A program made the translations under genes and the position numbers. A stretch of 64,000 bases of DNA, from assembly GCA_963675135.1 (NCBI GenBank), contig OY776120.1:21480001-21544000 (forward strand), given 5' to 3'. How positions within the stretch are numbered: the stretch's first letter is position 1; each line of letters starts with the position of its first letter. The DNA is from Galeopsis tetrahit. Its lineage: Eukaryota; Streptophyta; Magnoliopsida; Lamiales; Lamiaceae. Below, piece by piece: positions 1 to 12,100 of this stretch. The notes beneath the pieces were generated by a model. That model was not told the origin of the DNA. It searched no databases and saw only the letters and a list, made by a program, of their open reading frames with translations.

Positions 1-356
1 TTAGGAACGATTTTCTAAATTCCGTTTCTAATAAGGGACGGGTTTGGGACCATTTTTTTCGGTTTCTAAACGATGAACGACCCATTTTGCATCCGGGTCA
101 AGAATACGTCTGAAAATCTGTTTCTAATTAGAAACGACGTTTTGTCGTCTCTAAATTCGTATCTAAACGAAGAACGACCCGTTTTACATCCGGGTCAAGA
201 ATCCGTCGTCCGCAACCCGCAACTCGAAGCCCAAACTCATCTCAACCCGCAACCCGAAGCCCACCCCAACTATTTAAATGACCATTTATTTGGTTTATGT
301 GAGAATTGAACCCTAGTGGGGTTCATGACCCTTTGCTGGGTACCCACCACTTAGAC
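1..356. mobile_element. CACTA terminus fragment (family D, AGAGACGG/TTAGAAACG repeats), first copy
   Basis: This stretch is nearly identical to 28076-28431, where the preceding bases carry a CACTA start (CACTACAAAAAAATTGAGAT at 27957). It holds short repeats built on GTTTCTAAA/GAAACGAC, the subterminal-repeat style of CACTA elements, followed at about 264-356 by a degenerate tRNA-like module in reverse orientation (B-box-like around 305-318, A-box-like around 338-355). The terminus itself lies outside the window. A short reading frame over 73-309 is repeat sequence and not a gene. Confidence 0.7.
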
Positions 357-1009
357 AGATAACTCTTTTGTTAGACATATAACTCTTTTGTTTTCTCTTT
401 TAATATTGTATAAGTATATTTTATTAATAATTTTTTAAATTCATTTAATTTATTTCTTTAACATATATATATTCAAATTGTAAATTTTAAATTTGTAAAT
501 GTAATTTTTTGTTATTAATTTCTAAATTGTAGATATGTATTCAATTTTAGTTCATTTAATAAAAGAGTTGGTCTCCTGCATAGTGTGCACCCGTGCACAC
601 TAGTGCACATGTAAAACAATATGTATTATTCTGACCGAAATTATTTAACAAGTTAAGCATTGTCCAAGTGGTAACAACAACTTTATAAGAGGCGTGGGGT
701 TGCAATTTTTCAGTAACAAAATTATACTTTTCAATAATAATAACCACCCAATTTCAATAATAATAGTCACCACTTTTCAATAACAAAAATATCACTTTTC
801 AATAATAAAATTATCACCACTTTACAATAAAAAAACTACACTTTTCAATAACAATTACCATTCTTCAATAAAAACAATTAACTACACTTTTCAAATATAT
901 ATATATATATATATATATATCTCTCGTATTCCTAAATCCTAACAAGACATCAGGCTTTTGAATATAATAATTAAAGCTGTACATTTTGCAGCTAAAAAAA
1001 AAAAAGCTA
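357..1009. repeat. AT-rich non-coding repeat with CACTTTTCAATAA units and TA microsatellite
   Basis: No gene is supported here. From about 735 to 895 the sequence is a degenerate run of units like CACTTTTCAATAACAA, followed by an (AT)n microsatellite at about 896-920. The stretch beginning near 565 (GAGTTGGTCTCCTGCATAGT) resembles the start of another element at about 58663. The block recurs at 28431-29079 with small length changes in the microsatellite. Confidence 0.6.
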
Positions 1010-1242
1010 CTCCCTCCGTCCGCCTTTAAGTTTTCCATTTTACCATTTTGGTCCGTCCGCCTATAAGTTTCCCATACTTTTTTTGGTAAGTACTTTTTCT
1101 TACACTTCACTTTATATCTTATTTTTTCTCTCTATCTCTCTCATCTCTCAATCACATCACTTGTACTATATCTATTATTTAATCACTTTTCTTAATCTCT
1201 GTGCCAAAAAGTAACGTGAAACTTATAGGCGGACGGAGGGAG
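1010..1242. mobile_element. Stowaway-type MITE, copy 1
   Basis: The inverted ends are CTCCCTCCGTCCGCC and GGCGGACGGAGGGAG, flanked by TA on both sides (1008-1009 and 1243-1244). The CTCCCTCCGT end and TA target preference are diagnostic of Stowaway (Tc1/mariner-type) MITEs. At 233 bp it has no coding capacity. The same insertion is present at 29080-29312, so it predates the duplication joining the two regions. Confidence 0.9.
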
Positions 1243-1830
1243 TATAAAATTAGAAAATGGAGGTTTCATCTACATGAAGATTTTTTGTGCTAATTCTTGT
1301 AGCGGTGCTTCTCCGAGATGGGCTAGCAGCCGACGGGGAGGGAAACTATTCATTTTGAAACAATTATGGAGGGAAACTATTCATTCTAAATTTCCGTTAT
1401 TTCTTCTATTGTATATATAACAACAAAAGTGCATTGTTTTCCAGACGTCTTCTCGAAGTTTCTATCTCAAACTCGCTTCAGATTGTTGTGTACCAAGCTC
1501 GTGTTCATTACATTCCCACCTTCGCTTGACCGGGGGTATTAGAGAATATAATAGAATAATATATTATAGGTAACAATCTTTTATTTATGGTTTATATTTA
1601 TTTCCTTGTTTATCTATTTCCTTATACATCTTTTTTTTTTATGGAAGTTAAATACGCATCCCTTTTTTTCCCCTCCCCATGACTCGAACCCAGGACCTAA
1701 GGCCTAGGTAGTGGTGCTCTAACCACTTGAGCTATCCCACTTTGTCATTTCCTTATGCATCTCTTGTAATCCCTATATATAGTGGACCACTCTTATCATC
1801 TCATTAACGGTGATTGAATATAATTCTCAC
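1243..1830. other. Non-coding spacer around the SINE
   Basis: Apart from the SINE, this spacer has no recognisable gene. It is repeated almost unchanged at 29313-29890. Its right edge (about 1831, GATACGTATCAAAATG) is where homology to 51687 begins. Confidence 0.5.
1632..1746 (-). mobile_element. tRNA-derived SINE, copy 1
   Basis: Read on the minus strand, a tRNA-like head shows an A box (GATAGCTCAAGTGGTTAGAG) and a B box (GGGTTCGAGTC), followed by a short body and a poly(A) tail seen as poly(T) at 1632-1640. It is bounded by 16-bp target-site duplications ATTTCCTTATRCATCT (1616-1631 and 1747-1762, one mismatch). The head is tRNA-like but does not fold as a complete tRNA, so a SINE is preferred over a tRNA gene. 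The same insertion is at 29702-29817. Confidence 0.85.
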
Positions 1831-3323
1831 AGATACGTATCAAAATGTACGACTTCAAATGTTAGTAAATAAGTATTTTATTAATTATCTATTGTTCAAT
1901 GTATTACTTCAATTCAAATGTATTTTAAATTAGAATTTTATTAATTATTTATTGTACACAAAGTTTTAAATTTATATATTATAATAAAGGCTTGATATAA
2001 ATTAGTATTTTATTAATTATTTATTGTACACAAAAAGTTTATATATATTGTTATATAAAAGATATTTTCATAGAAAAGATAGGAAAGATATAACATAATA
2101 TTATTATAATATCTATGTTTATCTATATATTTATCCTAATATATAGAAGATGTGTTTAATTTTTTTATTTTTACTATTTAATAATTAAATAAAAGAGTAA
2201 ATAAATTAATATAACTCAATTTACAACCCTATTCTCGATTCTTAATTATATATATAAACTGTCAAGAAAAGAATCTCAATCTCCTATGGGTTCAAGATAA
2301 GCTGACGTCACTACAAGCTAAGAAACAGGGGGAATAGCAACGGAATTTTTACGACAAATCTAAATTTTATCGCTAAAATCAATTTTTAGCAACAAAATAA
2401 AAACTTTTGTCGCTAAATTCTTAGATATAATATTTGCAATAAAATTTATATTTTTCATCGCTATACTCGCAACAAATTACTTCATTTTGTCGTTAATAAT
2501 CAGAACAACAAGAAAAATTATATTTCGTCGCTAATATTTTGCGATGAAATAGAAATTCTCATGGCTAATTTTTTAAAATTAATTTTTGCGATGAAATACT
2601 TTAATTTCATTGCTAAACTAGAAACAAATTAATTTATTTTGTTGTTAATAATAAAAAAAATAATGAAAATTATATTTTGTCGCTAATATTTTGCGATTAA
2701 ATAGAAACTTTCGTGGCTAATTTTTTAAAATTAAATTTTGTGATGAAATATTTTAATTTCATCGCTAAACTAAAACAAATTAATTTATTTTTTTGTTAAT
2801 CATCAGAAAAACCGTGAAAATTATATTTCGTCGCTAATATTTTGCTATGAAAAAGGAAACTTGCTTAGCTAATTTTGTGGAATTAATTTTGGCGACGAAT
2901 TTAAAATATTTCATCGCTACACTAAAAAAAAAAATACTTCATCTTGATGTTAATAATCAAAACAACCATAAAATTTATATTTCATCGCTAAAATAGTAGC
3001 GACGAAATATAAATTTTTGTGGCTAATTTTGTGGATTTAATTTTTGCGACGAAATTAAAATATTTCATCACTAAACTAGAAAAAAATTATTTTATTTTGT
3101 TGTTAATAATCAGAACAACAAATAAAATTATATTTCGTCGCTAATATTTGGCTATGAAAAAAAAATTGTGGCTAGTTTCTAGAATTAATATTTGTGACAA
3201 AATTAAAATATTTTAATGTTATACTAGCAACCAATTGTTTTATTTTGTTGTTAATAACCAGAACTACAATCAAAATTATATTTCGTCGATAATATTTTGC
3301 AATGAAATATATATTTTTGTTGT

Positions 3324-5103
3324 TGTTGGTCCTGAAAGGAGTATACAACAAGTGTATGGGGGGGGGGGGAATACACTTGTATGCAATTCTTTTTCAACTT
3401 AGATCAAACCAGAGAGTTCAGCAAGTTTGTCTTAGACAACTCTGCTGAAGATGATTAACTCTTCTAAGATAATCAAACCACTAAGTACTATTGAGTACTT
3501 AGTTGAATAACTATCTAGGGCAGTTATATGTGCGGAATAGTGGTTGGCCCTTTAAGTTTAGACTCCTTAAGTTTCTGAAATCAGTCCAGTTTAGTTTCAG
3601 GGAACTTGTCCAAATCAGTTTTGCAAAGTCTTTGAATATGTATCTTTTGAAGATCAGTTTTGTGTGCAGTGTTGAATGAATGTAAGTACTTTGTAAGGTA
3701 AATCAACACAAGAGTTTATAGTGGTTCAGAGACTCAAGCTCCTACATCCACTTTCCCTGATTTAACAGGATAATTCCTTCACTCTTGGAATTAACTTGTT
3801 TTATAGTGCCAAGGTGCACTTGATCAATAACACCACTCCTTGGTGAATTGATCCCTAGGATGTCTAGAGTCCTAGTACCCTCTTCTCAACTCAGAACTGA
3901 ACTGTTCTTCTCTCAACAGTCAGCTCCTACCACTTCTACTACTACAACCTTCTCACTTTCTCACTTGAAAGGGGTAAGGATTGAAGTAAGGTTCCAACTA
4001 ATGAGATATCCTTTACAATGAAGATCAAGGTATAATGATAGGATATCTCTCTAAGCTTATGTATGGATATACAATTGGGATTGGCTTAGAAGAAGTATTT
4101 GAAGACTAAGATAGTCTTTTGGAGACTTTGAAGCCCTCAGAATAGTTGCTCAGTTGGGTGTAGAATGGATGCTTCAAATGGTCTTCACACTCCTTGTATT
4201 TATAGACAAAATGGAGATTTGCCCGTTGGAGAGGCAGCCCCAAATTGCTATAAATGTCTTCCTTGAGTTCTTCAAACTAGAAGACAGATTCTTGATAGTG
4301 ACATGTCCTTATTTGGGTAATAAACGGCTTGTAAGACTTTGTCCTCTTTCTGCAGCACTTTTCCCAATGTTTGACTTCTTGTTAGGACTAGGACATGCCT
4401 TCTGAAGGTTGATCCAATGATAGGACAACATTCCTTATCAACTGGACAACTCTCCTTATCACTACCAGTAGTTTTGTCTTTCAGCAAGGTTGGCTTGCTC
4501 TTCTTCAGATGACTTGGCTCTTTCCCTTTCTTTCACTCCAAGTTGATCTTAGCATGTCTCAATGAAGTTCTTTAGGGTATGGTTGTCTCTAGCTTCTTCA
4601 GCATAGTTGACCTTCAACCTTTAAAGCTTCTGTTCTGATTCAATCTTGCTGAGACAACTCTTCTGGACAACACTCCTGATCAGCATACTTGGTCTTTTAG
4701 CATCAGAGCTTTTTCACATAGAGTTGACTTCTCTGGACAACTCTCCTGATCACAATATTTGATTAATCTTGTCCTTTTGAGCTTTGCAATCTTCTTCTTG
4801 CATAGAAGAAACTCTTCTGGACAACTCTCCTGATCAAGGTTTTAGGTTTCATATGGAGTTTTCTTGTCCTTAGAGTTTGTTCCAGACTTTGAGCCTTGAG
4901 GGGACTTGATCTTGATCATTTTGAAGTCATAGGTTCCCCCTCACATTGTGCATCTAATCATCTAAGAGCTGCCTAACATATCAGCTTCTCATCTAGCCTT
5001 GTGCTATGTGTTCTATCACATTTTGAACACAATCATCTTAACTTGGGCATGTCTCAGGGGGTTTTGGTATTTAATCAAAACATGTATCATTTTATTCCCA
5101 ACA
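3324..5103. mobile_element. Solo LTR (about 1.78 kb)
   Basis: The insertion starts TGTTGGTCCTGAAAGGAG and ends TTTATTCCCAACA, the TGTTGG...CCAACA inverted ends of an LTR. It is flanked by GTTGT (3319-3323) and GTTGC (5104-5108), a 5-bp target-site duplication with one change. The orthologous position near 53190 is uninterrupted and serves as the empty site. There is no internal domain or second LTR, so it is a solo LTR left by LTR-LTR recombination. Length and ends suggest a large-LTR Ty1/copia (SIRE-like) element, but that assignment is inferred. A poly(G) run lies at about 3360-3369. Short frames inside (4154-4405, 4272-4487) are not genes. Confidence 0.88.
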
Positions 5104-5561
5104 GTTGCTAATTTATTAGGATTAATATTTGCGACGAAACTAAAATATTTCATGGCTAAAATATTTTGTGGCTAAAAATAATAACAACAATGAAAATTAT
5201 ATTTAATCCCTAATATTTTAGCGATAAAATTGAAATTTGCATGACTAATTTTGTAGATTTAATATTTGCGAGAAAATTAAAATATTTCATTAATTATTTG
5301 TTGTTATTCCTACTACGCATGAAAGAAGAGTACTACTTCAACTATACGTATTAAATCTAGAAAATTGGTTTAAATGTTTAATAATTCTCTAAATTGTGTC
5401 TTATAAATCAGTTTGAATGTTTATAAAAATATTTATAAATATATAAATGTTTATAAATTGGTTTAAATGTCTATAAATTAATGTTTTTAGTATAGCAATG
5501 GTTTAAATTATGTTATATACTCAAAAAAAACCTTTTTAAATGGCAATATTATATATATGTA

Positions 5562-5845
5562 CTCCCTCCGTCCTACAGGAATTTGCACACTTTCCATATA
5601 TGGATGTCCCATACCAATTTGCACACTCCATAAAAGGAAATATCTTCACAACCCTCACCCTTGAAATATACTCATATTTACCCATATGCCATTACTTTTA
5701 CACACTCAATCTACTTTTTACTTTAACTTTATTCATAAAAGTTTACAAAACTACCCTTCAAAACATCAATCATTACACCTTTTCTTACACATTTCTTAAA
5801 ATGTGTGCCGGTCAAAGGGTGCAAATTCCTCCGGGACGGAGGGAG
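5562..5845. mobile_element. Stowaway-type MITE
   Basis: The ends are CTCCCTCCGTCCTACAGGAA and its near complement ending GGACGGAGGGAG, with TA at 5560-5561 and 5846-5847. The copy at about 53812 has a single TATA-containing empty site at the equivalent place, confirming a 284-bp insertion plus TA duplication. A 127-codon reading frame crossing this element is fortuitous. Confidence 0.93.
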
Positions 5846-6122
5846 TATATTAGAATAAATATAGATATTATAATACTATTAAATATGTTATATGTCAATA
5901 TCTTTTTATATGATAAATCTTGAGTTGATCGAAATTGAAAATGATGACGAAAAAGATAACGAGGGAGAATAATTTTTACAATTTGAATTATTTTAAAAAT
6001 TACAATATATATATATATAATTGTTACAAATTAAAAATTAATCAATTAATATATGTGAAATAAATTAATTAAATTAGTAACAATTGAATACATATATAAT
6101 TAATATTAAAAACTAAACCAAA

Positions 6123-6974
6123 GAGTGATTTTTTTTTAAAAAAAATGGGGCGAAAATGAGTACATATACAATTAATATTACAATTATGAACAAGTAACAC
6201 ATTTGTCCGAGTGGTAGGCGCCCACACACCCGGGTTCGATTCCCAACAAGGCCATAATAAAATGTTGGCATATAATAATAGTTCGCAGGTCTGGTCCAAA
6301 AATATTTTTTCTGGGTTACGTTACCGACGGAATCATTCGTCAGTCATGACCGACAGAATTACCGACAGAATATAATTTATCATTTAAAAAAATTAAATTA
6401 TATTCCGTCGGGACTTCCGTCGGTGGTCGGGTTAGGTCAGGGTCGGGGTCGGGTCCAATAATTTTTTTTCTGGGTTACGTTACCGACGGAATCATCCGTC
6501 GGTCATGATCGACAGAATTACCGACGAAATATAATTTATTATTAAAAAAAATTAAATTATATTCCGTCGGTAGAGCCGTCGGTGGTACCGACGGAAGTCC
6601 CGACAGACCCCGACTGACATTTTTTTTATAAAAAAAATATAAAAATAAATTTTCGTCGGTAACGCCATCGGTACTACCGACGGACCACCGACGTAATTTA
6701 TTTCTTTTTTAATTATTTTTATTCGCCTTAGCGATGGAATATAGACCCGGTTTGAAAACGGGTCATCAGTGTTACCGACGGAATGATATCCGTCGGTAGT
6801 CTCGACTGTTTTGATCCGTCGGAAATCTGTCGGGACTACCGACGGAATAAAATTTTCCGTCGGTAGGCCTTACCGACGAGGCTAACACCGACTGAAAAAT
6901 TCCGTCGGTATTTCCGTCGGTACACACGACTACCGACCGCCATTCCGTCGGTAAAACGCGTGTTTTTTGTAGTG
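6123..6974. mobile_element. CACTA terminus fragment (TACCGACGGAA family), inverted
   Basis: The right edge reads ...GCGTGTTTTTTGTAGTG, the complement of CACTACAAAAAACACGC. Inward lie dense TTCCGTCGGT/ACCGACGGAA repeats (6309-6960), then a tRNA-like module (A box about 6204-6220, B box 6232-6244). It matches the left end of the complete element at 8043 but in opposite orientation, about 1.07 kb away. Only this one end is present; no transposase is attached. Confidence 0.85.
6204..6244 (+). other. tRNA-Leu-like A-box/B-box module (ii)
   Basis: TGTCCGAGTGGTAGGCGCC matches the A-box region of plant tRNA-Leu/Ser, and GGGTTCGATTCCC matches a B box, but the spacing is too short for a tRNA. A T-run that could end Pol III transcription follows near 6303. 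The module points toward the CACTA terminus at 6974. Confidence 0.65.
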
Positions 6975-6997
6975 TCTTAATTGTGTGATTAATAGTA

Positions 6998-7299
6998 CTC
7001 CCTCCGTCCCATTATTAATGGAACAATTACTGTTTGCAAGGAGTTTAATGTAAGAATTGTTTATTGGTATTAAAGGTGATAAAGTGGTTTTTTATGAGGG
7101 ATATAATGGGTAATTCAACTTTATTGAAGAGATAATCTTTAGTTAGTGGGTGAAAAGTAATGTCATGTTGTGTAAATAAGAAATGTTTGAGGGTATATTT
7201 TAAAAGGGTAGAAATTTTTTTTCCAAATAAGAAAATGTTTCATTAATAATGAGACGGATGTTTTTGGCAAATGTTCCATTAATAATGGGATGGAGGGAG
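6998..7299. mobile_element. Stowaway-like palindromic MITE
   Basis: The ends CTCCCTCCGTCCCATTATTA and TAATAATGGGATGGAGGGAG form long inverted repeats, flanked by TA (6996-6997 and 7300-7301). It is 302 bp and non-coding. It sits inside sequence related to the region downstream of the BBE-like gene. Confidence 0.9.
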
Positions 7300-7301
7300 T
7301 A

Positions 7302-7530
7302 ATTAACTGTACTGCAAAATGTCGACTAACGTGCAAGTTACTCATTTATCCCCAAAATTTGTATTTCCAGTGCAATAATTGTTCGTAATGAGTATTAATT
7401 AATAGCGTTGAATATTTGTCCGATTTGTAGAATTGATTTTTATAATGGCCTCTAGCCCTCTAGGCCTTAATTTATACACGTACACATCTCAAAAGATTAT
7501 TCAATTACAATATAATATTCAATGTCATCA
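7302..7530. repeat. Diverged copy of BBE-gene downstream sequence
   Basis: Stretches such as GCAAGTT..TTATCCC, CCAGTGCAATAATTG and AATAGCGTTGAATATTTGTC align with 27715-27803 and especially 31770-31960. The match runs into GTTGAATATTTGTC as at 31867, not into the sequence at 27804, so 31861-31960 keeps the older arrangement. It implies that a further BBE-like locus once lay here. Confidence 0.65.
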
Positions 7531-8034
7531 GATACTTTTGTCGGTAAAATAAATTTGAAGATTTTTTTTGTAAGTTTCTTACTAACAATATTAAGTTATT
7601 CCGATCAAAAATTTGGAATTCTTTAAAAAAAAAGAAGTTTAAAATTAAAGTGATGGTTAAATGTGGAATTCATGATAGTAGAGTTAAAATTTGTTTTGTT
7701 CTCCTAACTTTTGTATGTTCTTTGAGAGGTCCTACAAAATTAAGATTTCCAATTTAATCTCATATATATAACTCCTTCATTGGTCTGATATTTATCCTAA
7801 AATCTGCGGAATTTCAAGTACAATTAATATTGTCTTTTTGAAAGCATATTATTTGCACATTAGTTGCAAAATTGGGAAAATCTTGTGAATTTAATCAAAA
7901 TGCTCGAACTAGAGGGAAATAATGGCATCGATCGATCGACTCCTATCTTAGAGTTCCTTTCAACTACCCATGTCCCTTAGATAAAATACATGTTTGCTTG
8001 ATTTCCTTATCTAATATGATCATAAACAATTAAT
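7531..8034. other. Unassigned AT-rich spacer
   Basis: No gene, repeat end or RNA could be recognised on either strand. The last 8 bases before 8035 (CAATTAAT, 8027-8034) are the target-site duplication of the hAT-type MITE. Confidence 0.5.
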
Positions 8035-8605
8035 TAGGGGTTCACTACAAAAAACGCACGGTTTACCGACGGATTTACCGACGGAATTGTGGTCGGTAGG
8101 CGTGGTTTCCAACGGAACTACCGACGGAATAATTCAGTCGGTTCTAGGCTCGTCGGCCCGGTTTACCGACGGAATTTTTTTTTCCGTCGGTAGTCCCGAC
8201 GGAATAAATCAGTCGAGTCTGCCGACGGATCTCATTCCGTCGGTCGGCCGAATGACCCGTTTTGAAACCGGGTCTGATTTCTGTCGGCAATTCCGTCGGC
8301 AGTCTGTCGGTACTACCGACAGACTTACCGACGGAAATTTATTTTAGAATTTTTTTTACAAAAATATATCCGTCGGCTTCTGTCAGGAATTCCGTCGGTA
8401 CTGTCCGACGGATCTGCCGACGGAACTCGATTTTATATTTTTTTAATTCAGAATTATATTCAGTCGGTGCCCGTCGGTGGTTCCGTCGGTAGTACCGACG
8501 GAATTATCCGTCGGTAGTAAGGCAACCCAAAAAAAATTACAGGGGCAGATCGGACCCGACCCGACCCGCTATCTGTTATTAGGCCACCATTTATTCTGGC
8601 CTTGC

Positions 8606-8664
8606 TAGGAATCGAACCTGGGTGTGTGGGCGCCTAGTGAGGGGCGCCTACCACTCGGACAGGT
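8606..8664 (-). other. tRNA-Leu-like A-box/B-box module (iii)
   Basis: On the minus strand, TGTCCGAGTGGTAGGCGCC (8643-8662 region) is followed by a B box GGTTCGATTCC (8608-8619 region) and then a poly(T) run near 8530. The orientation is toward the CACTA terminus at 8043. The flanking motif TACAATTAATATTACAATTA is shared with module (ii). Confidence 0.65.
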
Positions 8665-9137
8665 GTGTTACTTGTTCGTAATTGTAATATTAATTGTATA
8701 TGTACTCATTTTCGGCCCATTTTTTTTTTAAATTCATAAAATTAATTTCTTTCATATATATCAAATAATTAAATTTGAAATCTATAATTTATATTTTTAT
8801 AATTTATATATTTTAAAATACTAAAATATTCATATTTTAACTAAAATACTAATATTTTTTAGTAAAAAATTCATTTTTTTGCTAATTATTTTTTAAAAAA
8901 TTTCAAAAAATTAATGTCATTCACATAAATTAAATAATTAAATTTGTAATCTATAATTTATATATTTTTAAATACTAAAATATTCATTTTTTTACTAAAA
9001 TATTCATTTTTTTGCTAATTATATTTTAAAAAATTTCAAAAAATTAATTTTTTTTCACAATTTTTAGTTGTAACTTAATGATAAATATTTTTAAATTGTA
9101 CATCTAATAAAATAATTAGCTTACATTATATAATATA

Positions 9138-12100
9138 TTATTCATCTTCTTCTTCTTCATCTTCTTCATCTACATTTTGATTATTTGTCTCATCTTCCTC
9201 CTCTTCATCATCCTCCTCCTCCTCCTCCTCTTCCTCTTCCTCTTCATTTTCATCATCTTCCTCATTTTCATTATCGTTTTCAATTTCGATCAATTGTGAA
9301 TTTCCACCCGTCAAGTCTACGTGGATATTCAAATATCCCGAAAAGACTTCAGTTCTAGCCTCTATTTGTTCCGTTTGAAACGGAGAATCATCTTCATCAC
9401 TCTTGTCCTTTGTAGGGACTTCTACCATTGATCTTGCCTTTACTTTGCAAACAGCGTGCCATTCAATTTTACTACGTGATCGTACTGGATACTTGCAGTA
9501 GTATACTTGAGATACTTGATGGGCAAATACAAATGGATCATTCCCGATATAGCTCCTTTTCGGATTAACATCGACGAGTTTGTACTCCGGATGAATCCTT
9601 GTTCCTGAAGGGCCTGAATCAAACCAATGACACTTGAACAACACTACAGTCTTTGTTGGATATCTCGGATATTCTACTTCAACGACTTCGTGCAACACCC
9701 CATAGTAGTCACTTGCATCTGCATTGTAGTTTGCACTGCTAACGCAAACACCACTGTTGGTAGTCGCTTTTCTTGATGCATACTCAGATGTATGAAATCT
9801 GTAGCCCTTCACAATATAGCCGTTGTAAGTCTTTACACGACGTAGTGGTCCTTTGCTGAGATCCTTTAAGAATCGATTCCCAAAATCGTTTGACCGTCCC
9901 TATACAGTTCAAATAATTAACATTAATTATGAATCATATTTATTTACGTAAAATTTAAGGAAATGGTACTCACACAACGTTGGAACCATCGGGCAAAATC
10001 ACGTTGAAGACGAGCATCTATATCTGTATCTGAGATGTTTTGTTCTGTTCGTTTTAGTTCTTGAGTATACATCCTAATTTACAACATCCAATCACAATTA
10101 ATATTAAATTACATAAATGAAGTAATGATAAAAATATGAAATACTTACTCAATGTAAGGCTGAACTTCATCACAATTCAATAACACATACGTTTGTGCTA
10201 TTTCTGCCTCTCTGTTCGACTCCCACTCTCGTTCAGTGAATTTTCCTATTGGTCGTCCCTTAGACTTGAATATAGACAGCATTCCATCAACCTCTTCACC
10301 GATATTGTCTGTATCTCTACCACCGTAGTTACGTGGTTCACTTCTCAACCGAGTGTTGACATGGTCTTCAAAATAATAAGAACAAAACATGCCAACCTCT
10401 TCATTCAAATATGCATTAACAATCGATGCTTCCACATTTGCCTTTTGTTTAGCATTGCGTTTCAAGTTGTGGAGATATCTGATTTATAATAAAAAACATA
10501 TATTTTAATTCAGTGAACATGCATGTAGTATATATAAAAAATGAAAAATGTAAGAGTTTACCTTTCAAATGGGTACATCCACCTGTACTGCACTGGACCA
10601 CAAATTCTGGCTTCATACGCTAAATGAACGGGTAAGTGTTCCATGAAGTTGAAGAAGCTAGGTGGAAAAATTTTCTTCCAACTTACACAAAATCACTGGA
10701 ATGTCTTGCTCCAAACGAATCATATCATCGATCTTGATCGTTGAAGATGTTAAATCTCTAAAAAAAGACTTAATTCAGTGATAGCCCTCCACACATTGAG
10801 AGGAACAATGTCTCGGAACGCAATCGGTATCAAGCGCTGCATAAAAATATGACAATCGTGACTCTTCATCCCTGAAACCTTACCCCTGTTTATGTCTGCG
10901 CATCGACTCAAGTTTGACACGTAGTTGTCTGGAAAATTCAACTCGTGAATCCAACGACACAGTTGTTGTTTCTGTGGCTTATCCAGTGTGTAGCAAGCCT
11001 TCAGATATTTACCTGTACTCGGATCCATTTTCAACTCGCGACGACAATAAATGTTCAACTCTTCCCGGGACTTTGGAGTATCTTTCGTCTTGCCTTCTGT
11101 GTTCATCATTGTGTGGAACACATTATCAAACACATTCTTCTCAATGTGCATCACGTCCAAATTGTGTCGGATCAATAGTGAACTCCAGTATGGCAAATCC
11201 CAAAAAATACTCTTTCTATTCCATCCACCTGGGATTCGACCGTTGTGTTCAGCTGCATTTTCCTCAGTAGATTTTTTCAAACCCGTCCACTGAATCTCAT
11301 GTAACAACGTTTGTCCTGTACGGTAACATTATACTAGAAGAAATTAATAAAACATATACGTATAACATTATACTAGATCAAATAATTGTATAATTAAAAT
11401 ACCGTTTCGAAGGGGCGGTCGATTGTGTGTAACTGTTCTGTTCTTCAAGAAGTTGTTCTTATTCCTTCTAAATGGATGATCTCGAGGTAAGAACTTTCGG
11501 TGATTATCGAACCATGTAACTTTCCTACTCTTCTCAAGACTGAAAGCTTCAGAAAAATCCATACAATACGGACATGCTTGAAACCCAGCCGTTTTCCACC
11601 CAGACAACATAGAATATGCAGGAAAGTCGCTAATGGTCCACAATACAGCAGCACGCATCGTGAAATTCTGTTTTCTGAACACATCATACGTTTGGACACC
11701 ACTTTCCCATAAAAAGATCAAGTCTTTTATAAGAGGCTGGAGATAAACGTCAAGTTTATCCTTTGGATTCGACGGACCTGGCACCAATACAGTTAGAAAC
11801 ATTGTTTGAGGTTTCAAGCACATCCATGGAGGAAGATTATACAGAGTCAGAATCACCGGCCACAACGAATACTGCTTTCCAAAGCTCCCAAACGGTGCAA
11901 AACCATCAGTACACAAACCTAGCCTCACATTCCTCGGTTCAGAAGAAAAATTGGGATACACGTTGTCAAGGTGTTTCCAGGCCTCCGAGTCTGCCGGATG
12001 TCGCATCTCCCTAGACTCGGTTGAAGACGAATCTGTTGCATGCCACGTCATGTGTTGTGCTGTGGCAGTAGATTGATACAATCTCATTAAACGGGGAATG

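Larger units (their letters stand above)
1831..6120. repeat. Dispersed segment, copy 1 (also at 51687-54118)
   Basis: From GATACGTATCAAAATG onward this is collinear with 51687-54118, except for a 1.78-kb LTR (3324-5103) and a MITE (5562-5845) present only here, plus some sequence near 53230-53450 that is condensed or missing here. It contains a CACTA start at 2309 and about 3 kb of (T)CGTCGCTAA/GCGACGAAAT repeats. Part of it (to 2798) is copied again at 28076-30866. Confidence 0.85.
2309..6120. mobile_element. CACTA element (GCGACGAAAT family), left part, copy 1
   Basis: It begins CACTACAAGCTAAGAAACAG and is followed by many direct and inverted GCGACGAAAT / ATTTCGTCGCTAA subterminal repeats. 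This is the En/Spm-CACTA terminal architecture. No transposase reading frame survives. The right terminus is absent: at about 6121 the sequence switches to a different CACTA family, close to a shared motif (ACATATAYAATTAATATTA) that both families carry upstream of their tRNA-like module. Confidence 0.75.

Noticed and set aside
73..309. 78-codon reading frame, repeated at 28148 and partly at 32985
   Set aside because: It lies wholly in CACTA subterminal repeats; the repetition comes from DNA duplication, and the codon content follows the repeat.
735..895. CRISPR-like or satellite array in the CACTTTTCAATAA repeats
   Set aside because: Units are short, irregular and without unique spacers, and the genome is clearly plant nuclear.
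1677..1742. Possible genuine tRNA gene on the minus strand
   Set aside because: A and B boxes are good but the anticodon arm and acceptor pairing do not form a complete tRNA, and the 16-bp target duplications with A-tail show a SINE.
5540..5923. 127-codon reading frame
   Set aside because: It crosses both ends of a Stowaway MITE that has a demonstrable empty site elsewhere.
8087..8492. Overlapping reading frames rich in SVGTTDR-like peptides, also at 16092-16670
   Set aside because: They are translations of ACCGACGGAA subterminal repeats of the CACTA element.
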